DNA of 64,000 bases from positions 124,001-188,000 of the forward strand of contig RMBW01000024.1 of the NCBI GenBank assembly GCA_004009845.1, in the 5' to 3' direction. The notes under the pieces are model-generated. The model was given only the letters and a program-made list of their open reading frames with translations. It had not been told where the DNA came from and did not search any database. Within the stretch, counting starts at the first letter, position 1; the number at the start of each line of letters is the position of its first letter. The stretch is from Davidsoniella eucalypti (taxonomy: Eukaryota > Ascomycota > Sordariomycetes > Microascales > Ceratocystidaceae). Shown piece by piece: positions 47,301 through 59,363 of the stretch. A program made the translations under genes and the position numbers.

Positions 47301-50300
47301 TGCTATTGTTCAGTCGTTTAGCAAGCTAGCCGAGAGGTACGGTGACGTCCTTACAGACTCTGCAACGAGTAAAGAGTCCGCCAAAGAGAAAAATAGGCCA
47401 CGATGGGCTGCAGCATGCACAATAGATATGCTCCTCCGGGCAACAGGTCTTGCTCCTTTTTTTTCTTTCCGTGTTTGCCATCACGAGAATAACAAGAAGT
47501 TGAGATCTAGACCACCTGTTTATCGTTTGCCGGCACTAGATTCTCTCTGTGGCGGCTTCACCTATTTTCGTGCAAAGTTTTATTTCCTGGTTGTCTTAGT
47601 TGACAATTAGTCAATATGATGATGTCTTTCATCGTTGTTCCAATAATTGCATATATATCTGCTATTGTTTGAGTATATATATATGGGCGATATCATGGGT
47701 TGGGCTTATGGTGAGTGAGATAGCAAGAACAAAAAAAAGAAGCAAAAAAACACCCCAAAAAAAAGGGAAAAGAAAAAGTGTTAACCGTAGCCTGCCTGAT
47801 TGTACACAAGCCATGCCAACCAAGCTACGGAAAGGTTAGGAAGGATGTTTCCAGCCCAAGCTATCTAGTCAAAGGCTTCCTAAATCTTGAGCTACCCAGT
47901 CAATATGAATGGCCCTAGGGAATAGAAGAGGGAAGGGGGGCAGCCCGGCTTACAAAACTATTCATTACAGAAAAGGTTCACAAGGTATTTGTAAGGAACA
48001 AATGAAATCAAAAGGCTCGAACCAACAGATGGGTATGTTTTATCCCATTGGGAAGTGATTAACAATATCAAGGTAGAGCCTACACAATAGCTATTATCAC
48101 AAGTGTCACGCATTATTGGCTGCCCATCACAGTTTTGCACCTGAGTGAACTATGTATTTTCGTGCCCTAAAAACTACCGTACTAGCGTTAAAAGGGGAAG
48201 AAAAAAAAGAAGAAAAAGAAAAGAAAAAGAAAAAAAAGACCCTTGGAGATGTAATCAGATAACTGCTACATACGAAGAATTACAAACTATTCAAGCAGAC
48301 TCTGGCTTTTTTTTTCCCACGTATAAAAGGTTAGCTTCATGTGTAGTAACTACACACTTCTGCTGCCAAGCATCGTAGTCCTAGTTCTCCTGCACAGTCA
48401 TGGGGTCATGTTGGTGGATAATGGCACTGTTGAGACAATGTCTTCATGTCAGGTTCTACCAGTAGACCCAGAATCCAGGAAGCAAGCGGTAAGAAAGAGA
48501 TGCTTCGGTATCACATTACCCTCTTACAGAGGCCCGCCTAGCTTTTCTTGGCTTGGCATGCGTCCATAGTTGAGGCCCGCTAGATGAGCAACCGAAGTAT
48601 GAAGTACATAGTATTCATATCTATGCTACATTCGGCGCACCGTGGATCATCAGTTGGCACCAAAAAGGCTGTAGACGATTTGGTATATAGCATCTATTGG
48701 ACTAACGCAAACGATAGCGGTCAAAAAAAGAGGGTTGTCTTTGTATCATAACTCCCGTTCTTCTGCCAATAGTTACATATAGTTACGAACAGTCATATAC
48801 GTCTCTGTGTTTAGGCCCGTGTGATCCAAAAGCTGCTGACGAGCCACGGTTACAACGAAGGACTCTCTTCTGGTTGTTTCTGACAGCTTCTTCTCCTGCA
48901 TCTTTTTTAAGGCCATCTAACTGATTAGCCCCCATTCGAATGCCGAGCGGCATCAAGACGGCACCGTTTCTTCTAGTTTCCTTTTGCTTCTACACCTGTA
49001 AGACCACATCTTTCGATCTGTTGTGTAATTTATATGCACACACGGGTTGCTGTGAAAGGTCAATGTGAGTAATTGTACCGGACTTATAGCCACATCATGA
49101 TATGCTGTACGTTTAGTATTTATCGTGTTACTTATAAAACCCTTTGCAAACCCCAAACCCTTAATGTTAGAATGCGAAGTCTCAAACTCTTTGATCTGGA
49201 TTAACGCGACGCAAGTGGTTCTTTTTGTCCTGAAAGGGGAATTGCTTGGCGCAAAAATGAGAGTGGATATGAAATGTATTCATGTTGTGTGAATATTACA
49301 ATACACCATTGCTAATCCGTGGATACTACCTTGTCATGATCCAACATTGGATATTTTTTGAAATTTACTCTGGCAATGGCCGAAACTGGTGGAAACTTGT
49401 GAGCTCGAGAAAAAGGAAAGAGCACGCGCAAGTGGTTACCTCGATTGGATTCACGTGATCGTGGGATGAACATCATCAATCAATCAGCAGCAGCATATAC
49501 TTAGACATCTTCAGATCCAGGATACCCAGATATGTATATCACGGATCGTGGACTATATATTGCCCCAATGATGCAGTCATGGTAAATAGTCTTATGCCTA
49601 GATTTACAGAATGTCTTGCTGTATATACGAACGCAATATTCAGGAACTGGCCTTGACGACATTGCTGTCTTTTGGTGCTCATGTCTTTTATTGTCATGAT
49701 GGGATTGTTGCTGACTTGACAGCCTGTACATCCTTTGTGGCTCCTTTGAATCGATAGATAGTATTTCCTTGCTTCCGCATTTTGCATTGCATTGCAACGC
49801 ATTAGATGCTGGGGGGCCTTGTCCGCCCGGCCGACGACTTCCTTGCCATTTTGCTTGGCCGCTCTTATTGTCTACTATATTACGCTGCGATTAGAACGGG
49901 CCTGGTTGTTTTGGTGGTGACAGACTAGCTGGGATAAAAGACACAATGTCAACAAGAAAGAACAAAAGGGTCGTTGGACTACTAGATGTAGCATTATGGT
50001 AGGCTTCCGCTCGGCCCATGTCTGTCTATCTGTCACCCATGAAACATCGGCTTTTTGCAGCATTTAGAGATGGAAATGGTAGTTCGGTATGCATATATAA
50101 TTCGCCTTCTTCAACGGTGTCGCCCGCCTCTGCCGCTCGTTTCTTCACTTATACTGATATTCCTGTCCCGTTTGCCACCCAGAGGCGCACTAGCGGTCCT
50201 GATACGGTGGCTCCTGAAGTCATACTATACAGATACTCTCTACTGCTATCAAGACTTGGCTTGCTCGGAACAAAAAGAAGAAAAAATCTAGGCATGCATG

Positions 50301-51660
50301 CAGAGATCCATATTCATGGGGGACCATGCTCTATGTTATTTTACCTACCCTTGCCAAACAGTTGATATCAAGCTCCTTTTTTGTACTTTTGCTCTTCTCC
50401 CATGAACAATAGTACACAGTTGCATATAGATACATACATGGAAAACTTCAAGCAGATGTAGACGGACGGGAAGCCAGGATTCAGGATTGACGCCTTTCTT
50501 GCCAAGTTGCAGACACAAGACACTGACATCCCGAATGCCTCACTCTCTACGACATCCTTCGATAGCTAGTAGGCTTAAGTCTGCTACTTAGCCTCTTAGC
50601 ATCTTGGGATTTCGCCTTCTGGGCAATGTGTGCTTACCTCCCTCACACACGCTGTAGCATTCAACAGTGCCAGTATAGCCGCTCGCTATCGCCACCCGGC
50701 TAAGAACACAGGGCCTGATATTCGCTATAGGTAACGCAATAAACACCTACTTAAAAGCCGCCCGGTAACAGCAGCCTTGAAATACTACAAAGAAATGCAT
50801 ATCAAGCGTCTTCAGGCCAAGCACCGAGTTTGAGCTCCGTGCGCGCTGCCGATCATTTCTCATCGTATTGCATCCTCTCACCACTGCAGATACAAAGAAA
50901 TACTCGATAATCCGCCTAGCTGCAAAACGACGGCCGCTTTTGCCCTGTGTGTACGTTCAGCAAGATTGAAAAAAGAAAAGAAAAGAAAAGAAAAGAAATG
51001 AAAAAACACGTGAGAGGTTGCGTCTCATGCGGCAGGCGGTAGATCTTTTGTCAACCTTCTACCCCTATGAGAGTTAGACCCAACAGTTAGCTGGCTCCCG
51101 CGTAGACTGGCCCAGACTAGTCACTATCATATACATATGTACACTCTCTAGTCACTGGCTAAAGGCCACTGCCAAGTTCTTGCTCCGGCCGCTTAATCAC
51201 TGCTGAAATGCTGCTTCATATGCTGCAGTGCTTACTATCGTTGAGTCGATACTACCTATATGGACGTGGCAAGCATGAAAATGCAACCTTTGCGATTTAC
51301 ACGCTCCATGGCCCCTAGGGAACATGACTCTATGTACCTAGTTGCAGACACTAAGACAGAAAGACCAGCCATCTTCTTCCGCCTGCACTCCTAGTGATTA
51401 TAGTTGAGGATTTGCTACCAGAAGAGAAACATGCCTCTGTAACTGTACTGTACTGTACTGATAACAGACTAGTATGGTATGATTACTTATATAGCAAGCA
51501 CTTAATTCAACGTCCTATTTATCCTGTCCTGTATTAAGACTCTATCTTGGTCTTGGACTAGCATATCCATGCAGACACCAAAGCAGCTAGAATAACAATT
51601 ACCTGCTGAGTTTGGCCGGCAGACCTGTTTTCCGTGCGGTATTTGCAGATTATTTCCTGC
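44336..51660. other. Long gene-poor AT-rich region
   Basis: More than 7 kb without a supported gene. Frames are short, overlapping and lack domain resemblance. Purine-rich low-complexity tracts lie at about 47730-47780 and 48194-48240, and a pentanucleotide repeat at 50971-50995. No tRNA, rRNA or intact mobile element was recognised. Confidence 0.45.
50971..50995. repeat. (AAAAG)n microsatellite
   Basis: Five head-to-tail AAAAG units, with partial units at each edge. Confidence 0.9.
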
Positions 51661-51962
51661 GTTCTCCAATAGGAAATAAAATAAAATACAGCAATTGCAG
51701 TTGGCAAAAGAAAAGAAAAAGCACAAAAGACACAACCTTGCCGTCTCTTTCTCTTGATTTTCTTGTGGTCTTCCTCAGATTCCCGTTCCGATCTCTCCTG
51801 CCCTTATTTGCTTTTGTTTTGTCTTGAACCTTCGAATCGACTCTTTCGTGGCCTCTTCTTGTCTCTCTCTTTCTTTTCCTTCTCTCCTCGATCTTCGCTG
51901 TCCCGTCTTGGTAACAATCCTTTCGTCCTGTTCCACCACTCAACTCGGGACTTCGTTGTTAA

Positions 51963-52034
51963 ATGAAGCCAGAGCCACTATCAGAGTGCTATCAGTATCT
52001 GCTATTACCAGCATTAGTAGACAGACCATCATAA
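51963..52034 (+). CDS. Upstream open reading frame 1 (23 codons)
   Basis: ATG to TAA in the leader of the histidine kinase gene; encodes MKPEPLSECYQYLLLPALVD and three more residues. It is not in frame with the main start. A translational regulatory role is an inference. Confidence 0.3.
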   Translation: MKPEPLSECYQYLLLPALVDRPS

Positions 52035-52484
52035 TAACCATTATCAGTACCGAATCTCTTTCTTTACACACTGCTTCCTCGCCTCGTCTATTCAAGCGTT
52101 CATTCGTTTTGGCTGTCCTTCTTCCTCTTGCTCTCTTACAAGATCCAGTCCAGTCCAATCCCACCCGCTTATAGTGCTGTTGCTGGCCTGAACTTCGTCT
52201 AGCTGTACTTGCTTGCTGTTGCCAGTGCAGCTTCGTCTATTCTAGTTCTGCGCGTGACTTGGTTTCCTGAGCTTGTCGTCAGACGTCGCCCTTGCCAATC
52301 CCTACTTGCTTGCCGCCTTTATTGTCTTCTCTCGTACCTACAGAGTACCTACTTGAACTTCTGGCTCGGTCGCTCGTCCGCCCTACTCCATCTCTTCTAT
52401 TCTCCGTGGATCGATAAGCTACGTGCTTCTACCGCTCTATAGCGCTTTTTATTTTCTTTGTCGATCTTCAATCTAGCCACCCAC

Positions 52485-52511
52485 ATGGACCTTGCTTTTC
52501 CTCAAACTTAG
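52485..52511 (+). CDS. Upstream open reading frame 2 (8 codons)
   Basis: ATG to TAG encoding MDLAFPQT, with ACA before the ATG (A at -3, a good fungal context). It lies 258 nt upstream of the kinase start. Confidence 0.3.
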   Translation: MDLAFPQT

Positions 52512-52769
52512 GAACGAACTGCATTTACAAGCTAGCCGTCCGTCTCACTAAGACATCAAGATTACTCGCCATCTGCGGCTGGCCTTGTTGGCCTCCGTCG
52601 AATATCTCTATCAGGTCCTTCTTTATTAGACGACGACGACTGCTACATCACTATCTTGAGATTGTACCTGGGCTTCCCCGTCTTCTCACCTACTTAAACC
52701 ACTGTCTTTGGGGGCTTGTCTTGTCTACATACCTCCAGCCTCTTCATATACCCCCCGTCTCACCGAGAT

Positions 52770-55700
52770 ATGAATTCAAACGATACACCATCTTCCCGGA
52801 TTGTTGGTTCATCTACTTCCTTATTTTCTAGCCTGAAACATGAGCCTACTGAAAATTATCCTGGCCGATTCACAACCACACCAGGTCTCTCTCCTGTTGA
52901 GATGTCTGCCTCCAATGCGAGCCTTCCATCAAATACTGCCAGCCATAAATCCTCGGAGGGGGAAGTCCATATTCCAACCATTGCGCCATCCCCGCCAATA
53001 TCTCCCCGAGATACTACTACCTTCGTCATGAATGACTGTGCCAGGCCAGTCTTAGCAAAGCTACCAGTCATGCCTTCCTCGTGCAGAGAACAGTTGGTAT
53101 TTGCTGCGTTGAGGTCTCTTCCGGTCCCAGTCACCGTGCTTGACTCGCAAAACACAGTCGTATTGACTAATGATGCCATGAACCGCTTGCTATCTTCTGT
53201 ATTCATCACAGAGACGCTGCCATCTGGAGGTACCTTTGAAGGCTTTTCTTTAGCACAACTTGGGATCGATGTATTAGACAATGGACAGCCAATATGGATA
53301 TCATGGTCCTCGTTGTTAAGGCATATCGCAGCCAAAGACGCCAACCCGACTGCAACCCCCGCGGAAATTGCTTCTCTCAACTTTGAGCCAGAACATCCCA
53401 CATCTGAGTTTGCCCGTCGTATGGTGTGGGAGAACGACCAGCCAGACTTGACTGTTGAGGTTGTCTTCTCACCGCCCATGAGCCGTCGTAACTCTGCTGT
53501 GGCGACGGCAGATACAGCATCGCCTCAGGTTATCGTGGATGGGAAGCAGATCTGCGCCAAGATGATCATAACAACCTGGTCCATTCCGGACGACGGCCGC
53601 TATTTCACCCTGACTTTCACTAGAACAGAGCCAGTAGTCGATGCCCAGCTGCCTGAAAGCAATCTAGAGCCGCCATTGGCCGTATCCATTTCAACACAAG
53701 GCTCCGAGCTTTCTGGTGATATCATAAGATCGTCATCATGTGTCGATCTACAGGCCAAGATGACTCGGCCAGCTATCCTATCTCCCGGCGAAGAAGCTAC
53801 TCTAGAGCTCCCGGCAGGCCCACCAGACGTCGAGCAGGACAACGAGGCGACCTTGCTACAGAAGCTCACGAAAATGAAAGACGCCCTGATCGACAATACC
53901 ACGATGCCCATCGTTGGAGTTTGGAAAGATGGCACGGTGGCATATCCAAACGAAGCAGCCCGGGCCCTTTTTGGCAAGCATATCTCACCATCACGCACAT
54001 TTTACCTGGACGACCTAGTAGCTGGATGGCCCATCTGGAACGACGACTTTACCCGCGAACTCACGCCAGACGAATATCCCATGAGGATTCTTCTCGACAA
54101 CATGCTGCCATTTGAAGGCAAGAGAATAGGCATCATCAAGGAGAACGGGAAACGCATCGTATTTGATGTCCTGGGCGAAGTCATATATGACGCTGCCACA
54201 AACGAGTGTCTTGGTGGTGTGGTAAGCTATCGAGATGTTACACAAATGGCCGAGGAAGTTACCCGTTATCGTAAACTTGAAGACGAAAAGTTCCGTACCA
54301 TATGCGACGCCATGCCGCAGCTTGTCTGGACAGCTCGACCCGATGGCAAACTCGAGTTCTTCAACCAGCAGTGGTATGACTACACCGGACTGACCCAAGA
54401 AGAGTGCTCTGGCTTCCATGTCGAAGGAGTCTTGCATCCAGAAGATGACGCAGACACTGTAGTGTCGTGGAGAAAGTGCCTCAAGAGCGGCGAGCCGTTC
54501 CAGACAGAATACCGATGCCGTGGCCGTGACGGCACCTACCGCTGGTTTCTTTGCCGCGCACTGCCAATGCGTTCAACTCCCGACGGGCCAATCCTCGGCT
54601 GGTTTGGCACGAATACCGATGTTCACGACGCCGTCCTCACCAGCCGAGCTACGGAGCGGACAAAAGAACAGCTCAGAAGCGTCATGGCCCATGCCAAAGT
54701 CACTCTCTTTACGGTGGACAAAGACCATAAAATCACGATGCTAGAGGGAGGTCTGGTGGGCAACGGCATCTCTGACGAAACGGACGAGACCGGGGCCCGC
54801 TGGTACATCGGCCATGATATCTACATGGTCTTCAATGCCATGATCAGCAACCTGTCGCCAGATGAACGGCCGACCTTCCTCCAGCCAATCGAAAATGTCA
54901 TGCAGGGTTTAGACTCTGAACAGGTCATGGAACATGACATCAGTGAGTTGACTATGTTGTCTAGCCTGCCTTTGTTGCAAACATGCCCTACTAACTTTCA
55001 TTCCTCTTCTGTCTCAGACGGTCGTTGGTATCGTACGCGCTTTGTTCCCATGCTTTCCGAACCAGAAGAGCAACCCGGCGGCGCAAAGCTGATTGACGGC
55101 GTGATTGGTGTCATCATGGATGTCACGGAACATCACTCGGCCGTCGAGGAGGAAACAAAGCGGAGGCACGATGCTATGGCTAGCGAAGCCGCGGCCAAGG
55201 AAGCTACGCGGCTCAAGAGCCAGTTCCTGGCAAACGTAAGTAGCTTCTGTATCCATCACCTGTCTTGGGCAGAAGTGTATCGCCAGTGACTAACAATGTG
55301 TAGATGTCCCACGAGTTCCGTACGCCAATACAGTGGGTTCTAGGGTACACAGATATCCTCAACACGACACTCATGACGAAGGAGCAGGAGCAAACCGTGG
55401 CAACTATCAGAAGCTCTGCCACGATCCTCCTCACTCTCATCAACGATATCCTTGACTTTTCCAAAATCGAGTCCGGCAAGATGGCACTAGACGAGATCGA
55501 CTTCCAGCTGTCGTCAGTGCTGACCGACACGACGGAAATGAGGCTCTTCGAGGCCCGGAAGAAGGAAATCGACTTCATCAAGGTGTTTGCGCCGGGCGTA
55601 ACCGAGCTAAACCTGATTGGCGACTGCAACCGACTCCGGCAAGTCCTCAACAATATCCTCGACAACAGCATCAAGTTCACCCGGGCAGGCTTCGTGCTCC

Positions 55701-57047
55701 TCAAGGTCGAAATCCACTCGCAACTGGCCGAGATGATCGAGATCAAGTTCACCATCCAAGACACGGGCGTCGGCATCGAGACGGTCAAGCAAGACCACAT
55801 CTTCGAGCCGTTCCTCCAGGGCGACGCATCCACTGCGCGCGAGTTTGGCGGCTCTGGACTCGGCCTCAGCATCTGCAAGAGCTTCTTGGATCTCATGCAC
55901 GGCTCCATCACCCTCGAGTCCAAGCCTGGCCGTGGCACGACAGCGACCATCATCATCCCCTTCCGCAAGGGCGAGCCATGCTACGAAAACGAAGTCTGCG
56001 TATCGGCCGACACATCTATTTGTGAGTCAGCAATTTCCACTGGTGACGCATCCGAGGGGCCGGAACCCCCATTACAAACTAGTGTTGATACTGCGACAGT
56101 CGAACGCGAAGGCCGCCAGGTTGCGTGCCAGGGCGAGGGCGTCCCGGTAAGAACACGACGGCCCAGCCGAAAGTCGTCGCTGAGACGCGGCTCGAGCACT
56201 TCCAGCCGGCCGTCGATTCCTCCCCGCGAGAAGATCAATATCCTGATTGTAGAGGACAAGTAAGTACTACCCGCATGACACTGAAGATGGGCTACAAGGC
56301 ACGATCCACTAACAGTGCTATAGCGCTCTAAACGCGCGTCTCATGTTGAAACTTCTCGACAAAATGAACTTCAAATCATGCTTCCATACAAGCAACGGCC
56401 TCGAGGCCTTGGAGTTTATCGAAAAGGCACAGGCCAACACCATCGCAAAGCCTGACGTCATACTGATGGACTGCCAGATGCCCATTCTAGACGGCTACGA
56501 GTGCACTCAAGCGTAAGCAGACCTCCTCCGGCTCGGGCCCTCTCCTCTATATCACAGGTTCTAACACGATACTCTATCCAGTCTTCGACATGACCCCAAG
56601 TACCGCCACTACGTACACGACGTGCCGATCATTGCCGTCACAGCATCAGCCGTTGCCGGTGACCGAGAACGGTGTCTGCAGTCCGGCATGGACGACTATC
56701 TCGTCAAGCCCATCACACAGAGCATGCTCGAGCGTTCCATTCTCGACTGGCTAACGACGATGCGAACAGCCAAGCAACACATGATGCTCGCAGATTCTCT
56801 CCAAATGCAGAAAAGCCCGACGGTGCCCGAAGACTCGGCACTCGGTGACTTCGCCGTCGAGGAATCGTCGGACGAGGCCTTGGCCGACTGTTTTGCCCGG
56901 CCGGACGCGAGCGAAATCAAGAAGCGGCCGGCTAACTTCATCTCTCTGGCTAGTATGAGCCAGAGTAGCGGAAGCGAGGCGACTTCGTCAGATCCGTTCA
57001 TGACGAGCTATAGCGATTCTACAGAGGACACGGCGCCTACGCCTTGA
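52770..57047 (+). CDS. PAS-rich hybrid histidine kinase
   Basis: Five exons (52770-54942, 55018-55236 less one base i.e. to 55235, 55304-56259, 56324-56512, 56582-57047) give 1333 residues. The N-terminal half holds several PAS-type sensor domains at roughly 105-185, 375-495, 505-630 and 640-790. The third is classic (MPQLVWTARPDGKLEFFNQQ, HPEDD, RCRGRDGTYRWFLCRALP). The HisKA domain follows, with phosphoacceptor His about residue 800 in MSHEFRTPIQ. HATPase_c has the N box NNILDNSIKF, G1 DTGVGIE and G2 GGSGLGLSI. The receiver domain has acidic VEDN, phosphoacceptor Asp about 1165 in LMDCQMPILDGYE, and Lys in LVKPI. It would autophosphorylate on His in response to a signal and pass phosphate through its receiver to a phosphotransfer protein such as Ypd1. 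No membrane segment is seen, so it is probably cytosolic. The first intron is 75 nt and in frame, so an unspliced reading stays open. The fungal kinase subgroup was not settled. Confidence 0.93.
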
Positions 57048-57578
57048 CGTCTTCACTTTATGCTCCCTTCTTCTTACACCTCCTATTTGTTTTTGTTTAT
57101 TTTCCGTCACGTCCTTCGGTGCCATCGCATCGTTTCCATTGTATCCATTCTTCGTTGTTTTCTTTTCACATTGCTGTTCACTATTGCGTCACACATATTT
57201 GCATCTATCCATATACACACTGCTTTCTCCGGAGTGGCCGGCGTTTCGTTCATGAGTCATTATATTTTTGGGGGGCGGTGTTTTACTTACTTGTCTGGTT
57301 GCGTTGAGCTTCTTACGACATATATATATACAGAGTATCTAGCTTGTTGGTGGGACAATAAATACCCGGAGAGCAGAGGGGAGTCTTGATATTTTCAACA
57401 GTGTTTTCTCTTTAAATTATATTTATTCATGTGGTATATCGTGAAGTGTGTTCTAGAAATATGTATCTGAAAAAGAAAAAAGAGTACTGAAAAACCAAGA
57501 ACCGCAAACAGATCTCACTCTCAAGGGCCCTATCAAACAGGAGAAGAAACGAACAAGTATAAGCGGACAGCAAGCCAT
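57048..57578. other. Convergent intergenic region between histidine kinase and noxA
   Basis: About 530 bp holding both 3' UTRs. It is T-rich from 57060 on the plus strand. No gene. Confidence 0.6.
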
Positions 57579-59363
57579 CTAGAAATGCTCCTTCCAGAAT
57601 TTGAACTCGACCACATCGATAGAGGACTCTTTGGCAGCTGTCTGGATAGCCCGGGCAGCCGCTGACGGGCCGCAAAAGTAAACGCCGACCGTCGTCCGCA
57701 TGCCATCCAAGCCGTGCAGGTACGTACCGTCGAGGATGCCGTCACGCACCGTGTTGAAGAAGCGCGGGAAGTTGGGACGGCCAAAGTTGGTGCGCGACTT
57801 GAGCTCTGTCAGCGGGTCGACCTTGGCACCAACCGAGTTGATGACGATGTTCTGCGTGGTGTCCATGTCCAGACGCTGGGTTAGATATGTGTGGATGCGC
57901 AAGAAGCGGCTTTCCGGGGCACCGGGGCCGCCGCCGAGGTTCTGGTCATTGCTCTGCTCCTCAAGCGACGACAGCAGCGTCTGGAACCACTCGAACGACG
58001 ACGTGTCCTTGCACACCCAGATAAACTCAACCCGGCGCAGGCGTGTCGGTGGGTTAGGTCCGTTGCGTAGGTGCCACAGGTTCTTGAGAATGGCGGCCCA
58101 GGGCGTGACGCCGATGCCGGTACCGATGAGGATGGCGATCTCGTTCTGGAGCACGTCTTCGGCCGGGGCGCCGTACGGACCGTCGATGCGCAGTAGAGGC
58201 ATCTGGTCGCCGTTGCGAAGAGCTACTTCGTACATGCCTAGCGGGTCGCTCGTCGACTCGTAGAGCTTGGCTTGGGCTGCGCCGGCACCAACTGCGTCGC
58301 CCAGAGCCCGTGTGAAGTCGCCAACTTGACGCACGTGGACGGACACGTACGGATCGAACGGGCACGAAGTAATGGTAAAGGGATGCCACTGCCACGTCGA
58401 GATGGATGGCACTTGGAGGAACAGCCACTGGCCGGCCTTGTACTTGAAAGACGGCTTGTTGAACTGGATCTCGACGACGTCTAGTCAATGTTAGCGGAAG
58501 TTCATATATGTCAAGGCTTGTTAAGGGCGCTTACCGTAAGGGTGGCGAATGACTCGCGTGATCTCAGTGTCCCGCGCCGCACGGATTTCGCGGTACAGCC
58601 GCTCCAGCAAGTAAAAGCCACCTGAGAACAGCTCCCAGCGCCAGCCCAGATAGCCAATGCAGTGCGTCCAGTACTGCTCGCCGGCAAACGGCGAAAAGGG
58701 CTCGACACTATCACGCACAAAGCAGCCGGTAGTGTGCGTATACATGCCCAGCAGGAAAGGAATGAACAGGTGGTGCGTGTACCAGAACGTCTCGAACGAC
58801 TGCTGGCGGATGCGCGCGTGTGCCGTAGTGTAGATCATCATCATGCAGAACAACATCACGTGGCCAGTGGCGCCGCCGGGCTGCGTGTAGTGGATCTGTA
58901 CGGCTAGCTGGGGACGCAGCTGCACCCGCTCGACATTGAAGAAGTTGACGTAGTGGGCTGTGGTGTGTAGTACCGTGAAGAGAAGCATCGCATACGCTAC
59001 TTGTCGGTGGAACCAGAGGTTCTCGTCGAGAGGCAACCATCGGATCTTGGGCCGGATCCACCGCACTATCGTTCGGCACACCGGAAGCAGGATCAAGGTC
59101 GTGTCCATGCTGAGCACGAGGCCTGCGCCGCGCGAGATCCATACCGAGAATGTGAGCGTGTTGAGCGGCGCAAGTTTGGCATTCGTTGCTTGGAGATACC
59201 TACGCAGCTGTTAGTAAGGGTTAACGTAGATGGATGGTAGGGTTACGCACCAGCCAAGCGCAAAGCAGCCCCAGTGGAAGCCCCAAAATAGAACGTGGAA
59301 TATGACTTTAGGCGTTGTCAGCTGCTTCCGCAGAAGCTCTCCCAAAGAAAGCCCGCCAGACAT
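57579..59363 (-). CDS. noxA: NADPH oxidase catalytic subunit, NoxA/Nox1 type
   Basis: Three exons (59363-59251, 59199-58535, 58480-57579) give 559 residues, the usual NoxA length, without the long N-terminal extension or EF-hands of other Nox classes. It starts MSGGLSLGELLRKQLTTPKV and has the six-helix ferric-reductase-type membrane domain. Paired haem-ligand His sit in FTVLHTTAHYVNFF and WYTHHLFIPFLLGMYTHTTG. The FAD motif HPFTITS is at 292-298. NADPH-binding blocks are DGPYGAP, LIGTGIGVTPWAAIL and VYFCGPSAAARA. The family-specific end EFKFWKEHF is present. It transfers electrons from cytosolic NADPH across the membrane to oxygen, making superoxide used in differentiation, fusion and infection structures; activity needs NoxR and Rac. 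It ends in TAG, so TAG does act as a terminator in this genome. Confidence 0.96.

Larger units (their letters stand above)
51661..52769 (+). promoter_or_regulatory. Long pyrimidine-rich leader of the histidine kinase gene
   Basis: About 1.1 kb directly before the kinase start is strongly CT-rich on the coding strand, from roughly 51740 onward. It contains only two ATG triplets, at 51963 and 52485, each opening a short frame. Random sequence of this length would hold many more. The depletion of ATG argues that most of it is a transcribed 5' leader rather than untranscribed promoter. It may also contain leader introns. Confidence 0.55.

Noticed and set aside
47690..48245. Lys-rich open frames
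   Set aside because: Produced by A/G low-complexity tracts; no coding evidence.
55213..55968. 251-codon open frame on the minus strand
   Set aside because: It is antisense to the HisKA/HATPase exons of the histidine kinase, has no domain and follows codon bias of the opposite strand.
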